A DNA stretch of 64,000 bases from Saccharothrix algeriensis (GTDB lineage: Bacteria > Actinomycetota > Actinomycetes > Mycobacteriales > Pseudonocardiaceae): assembly GCF_016907655.1 (NCBI RefSeq), contig NZ_JAFBCL010000001.1, forward strand, positions 62,001 to 126,000, read 5' to 3'. The translations under genes were made by a program, and so were the position numbers. The notes below the pieces were generated by a model that saw nothing but the letters and a program-made list of their open reading frames with translations, searched no databases and had not been told where the DNA came from. How positions within the stretch are numbered: position 1 is the first letter of the stretch; the number at the start of each line of letters is the position of its first letter. Below, piece by piece: positions 60,559 to 64,000 of this stretch.

Positions 60559-61244
60559 GTCGGGCCGAACCGGTAGCCGAACCCGCGGACGGTCTGCACG
60601 AACACCGGGGCGGCCGAGTCGTCCTCGATCTTGGCCCGCAGCCGCTGCACGCAGTTGTCCACCAGCCGGGAGTCGCCCAGGTAGTCGTGCTCCCACACCG
60701 CCTCCAGCAGCTGCAGGCGGCTGTGCACGCGGCCCGGCGCGGCCGACAGCACCAGCAGCAGGCGCAGCTCGGTGGGGGTCAGCGACACCGGCCGGCCGTC
60801 CTTGGCCACGGTCATCGCCGCCCGGTCGACCACCAGCGGGCCGTGGGTCTCGACACCTCGGGCCCCGGCGCCGCGCGGCGCGTCGCCGCCCCGGCGGAGC
60901 ACCGCCCTGATCCGCGCGTCGAGCACCCTGGGCCGGACCGGCTTGACCACGTAGTCGTCCGCGCCCGCCTCCAAGCCGCCGACGACGTCGAAGTCGTCGC
61001 CGCGGGCGGTGAGCATGATGATCGCCACGTCCCCGTCCGCGCGCAGCCGCCGGCACACCTCGAAGCCGTCCATGCCCGGCAGCATCAGGTCCAGCACCAC
61101 CACGTCGGGCCGGTCCGCCCGCCACCGCCGCAGCCCGTCCTCCCCGGTGTTCGCCACGTGCACCCGGTGGCCGTGCCGGCCCAGCGCCAGCTCCAGCCCA
61201 CGGCAGATGGACACGTCGTCTTCCACCAGCAGGACCCGGGCCAC
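60555..61244 (-). CDS. OmpR/PhoB-family response regulator
   Basis: 229 residues. The receiver domain has acidic pair VEDD near 6-9, the phosphorylatable Asp in VVVLDLMLPG near 51, Thr in IIMLTARGDDF and Lys in DYVVKPV. The C-terminal winged helix begins LVVDRAAMTV and contains SLTPTELRLLLVLSAAPG and DNCVQRLRAKIEDD; it ends with VQTVRGFGYRFGP, typical of OmpR proteins. GTG 61244 is preferred over GTG 61259 since ARVLLVEDD normally begins the domain and GGGGG precedes it. Operon partners are the kinase and GerMN lipoprotein. Targets unknown, possibly envelope stress genes. Confidence 0.94.
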   Translation of the reverse strand: MARVLLVEDDVSICRGLELALGRHGHRVHVANTGEDGLRRWRADRPDVVVLDLMLPGMDGFEVCRRLRADGDVAIIMLTARGDDFDVVGGLEAGADDYVVKPVRPRVLDARIRAVLRRGGDAPRGAGARGVETHGPLVVDRAAMTVAKDGRPVSLTPTELRLLLVLSAAPGRVHSRLQLLEAVWEHDYLGDSRLVDNCVQRLRAKIEDDSAAPVFVQTVRGFGYRFGPT

Positions 61245-61363
61245 GCCCCCGATTATCACCGGGCCCGACCACCGCGACCGCCCGCGGCCGGCACTCGCGA
61301 CACAACCGGGACGGAACCGGCGCCGGCGGCGTCCCGGGCGACCGCCCCGGCAAGCGCCACGCG

Positions 61364-61382
61364 CCGCGCCGGACCGGCGCGG
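61364..61382 (-). terminator. Hairpin after universal stress protein gene
   Basis: CCGCGCC (61364-61370) pairs with GGCGCGG (61376-61382) around a 5-nt loop, directly after the stop of the stress-protein gene and before the response-regulator gene. Confidence 0.5.
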
Positions 61383-61383
61383 G

Positions 61384-62061
61384 TCAGGGGATGAGCACCG
61401 GGCAGGCCGAGTGGTACAGCGCGGTGCGGGCCATCCGGCCGAGCCCGCCCGCCGGGCCGCGCCCGACCACCACCAGGTCGCTGACCGGCGCGCCGAACAC
61501 GTCGTGCGGCTGGCGGCCGTCCAGCACCACCGCGGGCGTCAGGTCGGCGGCCACCACCTCCAGGAACGCCAGCGCCCGGCGCAGCGGGGCGTCGTCCGGC
61601 TCGGCCGCCTCGGCGACCCCGCCGAAGTTGTGGTGGACGTGCAGCACGCGCAGGCGCGCGCCGAAGGCCCGGCAGAACGCCGCCGCCGCCGACAGGACGC
61701 CGGTGTCGGACGCGCCGCCGACCGCGGCGGTCACCGCGCCGGTGCCCGGGTCGGGCAGGCCGCGCACCACCACCAGGGCCCGGTCCGGGTTCTCCGCCGC
61801 CGCGGCGAACCCGCGCGGCCGGAACGGCTCGCCGTGCGGCCCGACCACCAGCGTCGCGCAGTCCGCGGTGCGCAGCGCGTCCGGCGGCGCGGTCACCAGC
61901 TCCGCGCCCGTCGCCGCCGCGTACCGCGTCGCCCAGGCCACCGCGCGCCGCGACGCCGCCGAGCCGTCTTCCCCGACCGCGACCGACCGGGTGACCCGCC
62001 GAGCCGTCCTCTGGCGCGGTAGCCACCCGATCGGCGCAGCTGTGATCACTCTGGTCATCAT
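61384..62061 (-). CDS. Universal stress protein-like (UspA family) protein
   Basis: 225 residues. SVAVGEDGSAASRRAVAWAT (about 26-45) is the N-terminal strand and first helix of a Usp domain. Sequence similar to Usp C-termini follows at SDLVVVGRGPAGGLGRMA...HSACPVLIP (~193-225). The usual ATP motif ends G(S/T); here that position is RT, so nucleotide binding may be weakened. The middle (~60-120) looks like a compressed first domain (TLVVGPHGEPF), so the protein may derive from a two-domain Usp. It is cytoplasmic and stress-linked by analogy. The start ATG at 62061 or 62058 faces the methyltransferase gene divergently. Confidence 0.78.
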   Translation of the reverse strand: MMTRVITAAPIGWLPRQRTARRVTRSVAVGEDGSAASRRAVAWATRYAAATGAELVTAPPDALRTADCATLVVGPHGEPFRPRGFAAAAENPDRALVVVRGLPDPGTGAVTAAVGGASDTGVLSAAAAFCRAFGARLRVLHVHHNFGGVAEAAEPDDAPLRRALAFLEVVAADLTPAVVLDGRQPHDVFGAPVSDLVVVGRGPAGGLGRMARTALYHSACPVLIP

Positions 62062-62091
62062 CGCCTCGCCCGAATACCTCCGACTGGACTA

Positions 62092-62104
62092 CCCACACTG
62101 TGGG
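62092..62104. promoter_or_regulatory. Palindrome CCCACACTGTGGG upstream of stress-protein gene
   Basis: A 6+6 palindrome with one central base, about 30 bp upstream of the stress-protein start. It resembles the GTCCAC-N-GTGGAC sites in centre sequence only. Confidence 0.3.
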
Positions 62105-62217
62105 CCTTCCGGCCGCTCGACGCCAGTCCTCCGGCCCTGGTGGAACCCGTTCGTGCGGACTGCGCCGTGACCGACCACGCTGCGTGAACGCCCGTGGTGG
62201 CCGGTCGGCGGCACCGG

Positions 62218-62255
62218 CCACCGTGGACGCCGCGAGGTGCGGTCCACGGTGGACC
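62218..62255. promoter_or_regulatory. Paired palindrome upstream of HemK2-like gene
   Basis: CCACCGTGGAC (62218-62228) is the reverse complement of GTCCACGGTGG (62242-62252). The right half is itself palindromic: GTCCAC-G-GTGGAC (62242-62254). The site ends 40 bp before the methyltransferase start and could be an operator or a leader hairpin. Confidence 0.5.
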
Positions 62256-62294
62256 GCGCCGTTTGGCGGTGGCGGTTCGGGGAATCTTCGATTC

Positions 62295-62942
62295 ATGTGG
62301 CTGTGGAGACCACCTGGGGTGTACCGCCCGCAGGAAGACACTTGGCTGGTGGCCGAGGCACTGGCGGTCGCGGGGGTCACCCCCGGCGCGAGGGTGCTCG
62401 ACGCGTGTGCCGGCACCGGGGCGCTCGGCGTCGCGGCCGGGTTGGCCGGCGCCGGCCGGGTGACCGCCGTCGACCGCAGCAGGAGGGCGGTCTGCACGGC
62501 TTGGCTCAACGCGCGGGTGCGCGGGTTGCCCGTGCAGGCCCGGCGCGGGGACTTCGGCGACCTGGTGGGCCGCGGCAGGTTCGACGTCGTGCTCGCCAAC
62601 CCCCCGTACGTGCCCGCCGCGGGGACGTCGCCGAAGGGGCGCGCCAGGGCGTGGGACGCGGGACCGCGGGGTCGGATGGTGCTCGACCGGCTGTGCGCGG
62701 TGCTGCCGCTGCTGCTGGCCGACAAGGGCATGGCGCTGGTGGTGCACTCCACCATGTGCGACGAGGACGTGACGCTGCACCAGCTGCGGGGAGCCGGGTT
62801 GAAGGCTTCCGTGGTCGCCCGCCGGACCGTTCCGTTCGGACCCGTGCTGCGGTCGCGGGTGGACTGGCTGGTGGCCAACGGGTTCATCGAGGAAGGCCAG
62901 GACAGCGAGGAACTGGTGGTGGTCCGTGCCGACGCCGCGTGA
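62295..62942 (+). CDS. HemK2/MTQ2-like protein methyltransferase
   Basis: 215 residues. GVYRPQEDTWLVAEAL is the typical N-terminus of HemK2/MTQ2-type enzymes, VLDACAGTGALGVAAGLAGA is SAM motif I, and VVLANPPYVPA holds the NPPY motif that binds the amide of Gln or Asn. It may methylate a glutamine in a release factor or another protein. ATG 62295 has little RBS, possibly a leaderless or weakly translated start. It overlaps the following CDGSH gene by 17 bp and is co-translated with it. Confidence 0.88.
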   Translation: MWLWRPPGVYRPQEDTWLVAEALAVAGVTPGARVLDACAGTGALGVAAGLAGAGRVTAVDRSRRAVCTAWLNARVRGLPVQARRGDFGDLVGRGRFDVVLANPPYVPAAGTSPKGRARAWDAGPRGRMVLDRLCAVLPLLLADKGMALVVHSTMCDEDVTLHQLRGAGLKASVVARRTVPFGPVLRSRVDWLVANGFIEEGQDSEELVVVRADAA

Positions 62943-63123
62943 CGACCGCCGCCGCATCACCCCGGTGCCCGGCGGTCCCCTGCTGGTGGAGGGGCCGGTC
63001 GAGGTCGTCGCGGAGGACGGGACGACCGTGACGTCCGACCGGTTCGTGGTGGCGGTGTGCGCGTGCCGCCGCAGCAAGAGGTACCCGTGGTGCGACACCA
63101 GCCACCGCAAGCGCAGCCGCTGA
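62926..63123 (+). CDS. CDGSH iron-sulfur domain protein (mitoNEET-like)
   Basis: 65 residues, a single CDGSH domain. CACRRSKRYPWCDTSH fits C-x-C-x2-S-x3-P-x-C-D-x-S-H, which binds one [2Fe-2S] cluster through three Cys and one His; the Gly of CDGSH is Thr here. Such small proteins may store or transfer redox-active clusters. GTG 62926 lies inside the end of the methyltransferase gene (17-bp overlap). A diiron redox enzyme gene converges from the right. The same three genes are found together in other actinobacteria as I recall. Confidence 0.9.
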   Translation: MPTPRDDRRRITPVPGGPLLVEGPVEVVAEDGTTVTSDRFVVAVCACRRSKRYPWCDTSHRKRSR

Positions 63124-63148
63124 CCGCTGTGCCCCGGGGGGGCGCCGT

Positions 63149-63177
63149 GAGGACGCCGGATCCCGTCCGGCGTCCTC
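63149..63177. terminator. 12-bp perfect hairpin between CDGSH and redox enzyme genes
   Basis: GAGGACGCCGGA (63149-63160) pairs perfectly with 63166-63177 around loop TCCCG, between convergent stops at 63123 and 63214. Confidence 0.75.
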
Positions 63178-63213
63178 GACCCCTGCCACGACACCGCGTC
63201 CGCCCTCACGCCG

Positions 63214-64000
63214 TCACAACGGCCTGAGCAGGGAGCTGTCCCCGTTCTTCCACGACCGGAGCAGGTGGTCGGCCAGCCGCTGCTCCAGCAGTTCGGTGGC
63301 CCGCACGCCGAACACGACCGACTCCGCCAGCTCCGGCTCCCGCCCGACCAGGTCCCCGACGACGTCGTGGCGCATGACCTGCTCGTGCACCGCGTCCGCC
63401 TCGATGTGCTCGGTGAAGAACTCGACGCAGTCCGGGTGCGCGCCCAGCCGCTCCAGCGCCTTGGCCATCCGGGCGGCGCTGGGCGCGGTGGTGATCTCGG
63501 CGGCGGCGAAGTGGCCGACCAGCGCGCCGCGCAGCCGCTGGTGCAGCCCGCACAGCGACATCAGGTTGACCGCCGCGAGCATCGGCGCCGGCACGTGGTC
63601 CAGGTAGTGCAGGTAGCCGGTCTCCAGGCCCGCGCCCGCCAGCAGCCGCGCGTAGAGCTGGGAGTGCATCCGGTCCCCGCGCCCGCCGCCGAACTCGTCG
63701 AACTCCACGGCCACCAGCGCGGCCTTCGCCGTGCCGCTGAGCCGGGGGATCACCCACGCGTGCGGGTCGGCCTCCTTGTGGTGGTAGATCGACCGGTGCA
63801 CCAGGTACTCGCGCATCTGCCACCACTCGCCCTCGTCGCGCAGGTGGTGGCTCACGCCGGCGCCGTCGACCGGCTCCACGAGCAGCTCGCCCAGCACCTC
63901 GTCGACGGAGGGCCGGCCGGGCAGCTCGGCTTCCAGGGCGGCCAGGAACGTCCGTTCCAGCACGGCCCGCAGCCGCAGCAGCTCCGGCTCCCACTCCCAG
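63214..64000 (-). CDS. Partial: iron-containing redox enzyme family protein (haem-oxygenase fold)
   Basis: The frame is open from the stop at 63214 through the right edge, giving at least 261 residues; the N-terminus lies outside. A GTG at 63963 is an internal possibility, but the upstream residues (WEWEPELLRLRAVLERTF) fit the same protein. It is all-helical, with FDEFGGGRGDRMHSQLYA, HYLDHVPAPMLAAVNLMSLCG, and FFTEHIEADAVHEQVM, whose Glu/His/Asp pattern would bind a diiron or single-iron centre as in CADD-like oxygenases. Substrate unknown. It faces the CDGSH gene, which could supply electrons or iron-sulfur clusters. Confidence 0.85.
   Translation of the reverse strand, partial: WEWEPELLRLRAVLERTFLAALEAELPGRPSVDEVLGELLVEPVDGAGVSHHLRDEGEWWQMREYLVHRSIYHHKEADPHAWVIPRLSGTAKAALVAVEFDEFGGGRGDRMHSQLYARLLAGAGLETGYLHYLDHVPAPMLAAVNLMSLCGLHQRLRGALVGHFAAAEITTAPSAARMAKALERLGAHPDCVEFFTEHIEADAVHEQVMRHDVVGDLVGREPELAESVVFGVRATELLEQRLADHLLRSWKNGDSSLLRPL

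Overview
The window is GC-rich DNA with dense, often start/stop-overlapping genes, many GTG starts, SARP/BTAD, DrrAB, LpqB-type and CDGSH-type genes, and a geranyl-diphosphate C-methyltransferase. This points to a filamentous actinobacterium, most likely of the Pseudonocardiales (Saccharothrix, Actinosynnema or Lentzea type). The taxon is inferred from gene content and style, because no rRNA or other marker is present. I see no tRNA, rRNA, CRISPR array, transposase or phage gene.

Layout. 0-4.2 kb: the end of a DrrAB-type ABC exporter faces a large AfsR/SARP regulator across two strong hairpins. 4.7-7.3 kb: a TPR-Crp/Fnr fusion regulator, then an Hsp20 gene whose promoter combines a SigH/SigR-like sequence with an HspR (HAIR-like) operator. 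7.4-15.4 kb: a secreted four-repeat DUF4082 protein, two methyltransferases (the second resembles the 2-methylisoborneol geranyl-diphosphate methyltransferase but has no terpene cyclase beside it), a GNAT acetyltransferase and a pirin. 15.8-22.9 kb: a PIG-L lipoprotein, a three-gene GT2-GtrA-YfhO operon that looks like a three-component cell-envelope glycosylation system, and a secreted GHL15-type glycosidase.

23.6-36.5 kb holds the most striking unit: five minus-strand genes, every junction overlapping, encoding a DUF4132 protein, a 1,602-residue protein of no recognised family, a MoxR-type AAA+ ATPase, a DUF5682-like/VWA fusion and a SWIM zinc-finger protein. Three in-frame tandem repeat arrays lie in the last two genes and a minisatellite lies just downstream. 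The set resembles the uncharacterised yehI-L-M-P-Q locus of E. coli and is probably a chaperone-like or conflict system.

36.9-46.4 kb: a siderophore-interacting reductase, a Ski2-like helicase with a zinc ribbon and a small unknown partner, an esterase-like phytase-family exoprotein, DUF2203, a small membrane protein and TspO. 46.7-50.3 kb: a TetR regulator with a putative operator shared with an aldo/keto reductase-hydrolase operon, plus a second hydrolase. 50.3-55.4 kb: HtpG (Hsp90) and a Tat-exported propeller-amidohydrolase. 55.4-56.2 kb: a gene-free island with two large composite palindromes and a tandem array. 56.2-64 kb: a VOC protein, an OafA-like acyltransferase with SGNH domain, a response regulator/sensor kinase/GerMN lipoprotein operon, a universal stress protein, and an HemK2-like methyltransferase/CDGSH pair facing a partial diiron redox enzyme.

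Most convergent gene pairs are separated by perfect GC-rich hairpins, listed as terminators. Coordinates of starts were chosen from ribosome-binding sites, overlaps with upstream stops and family-typical N-termini; domain positions are approximate.
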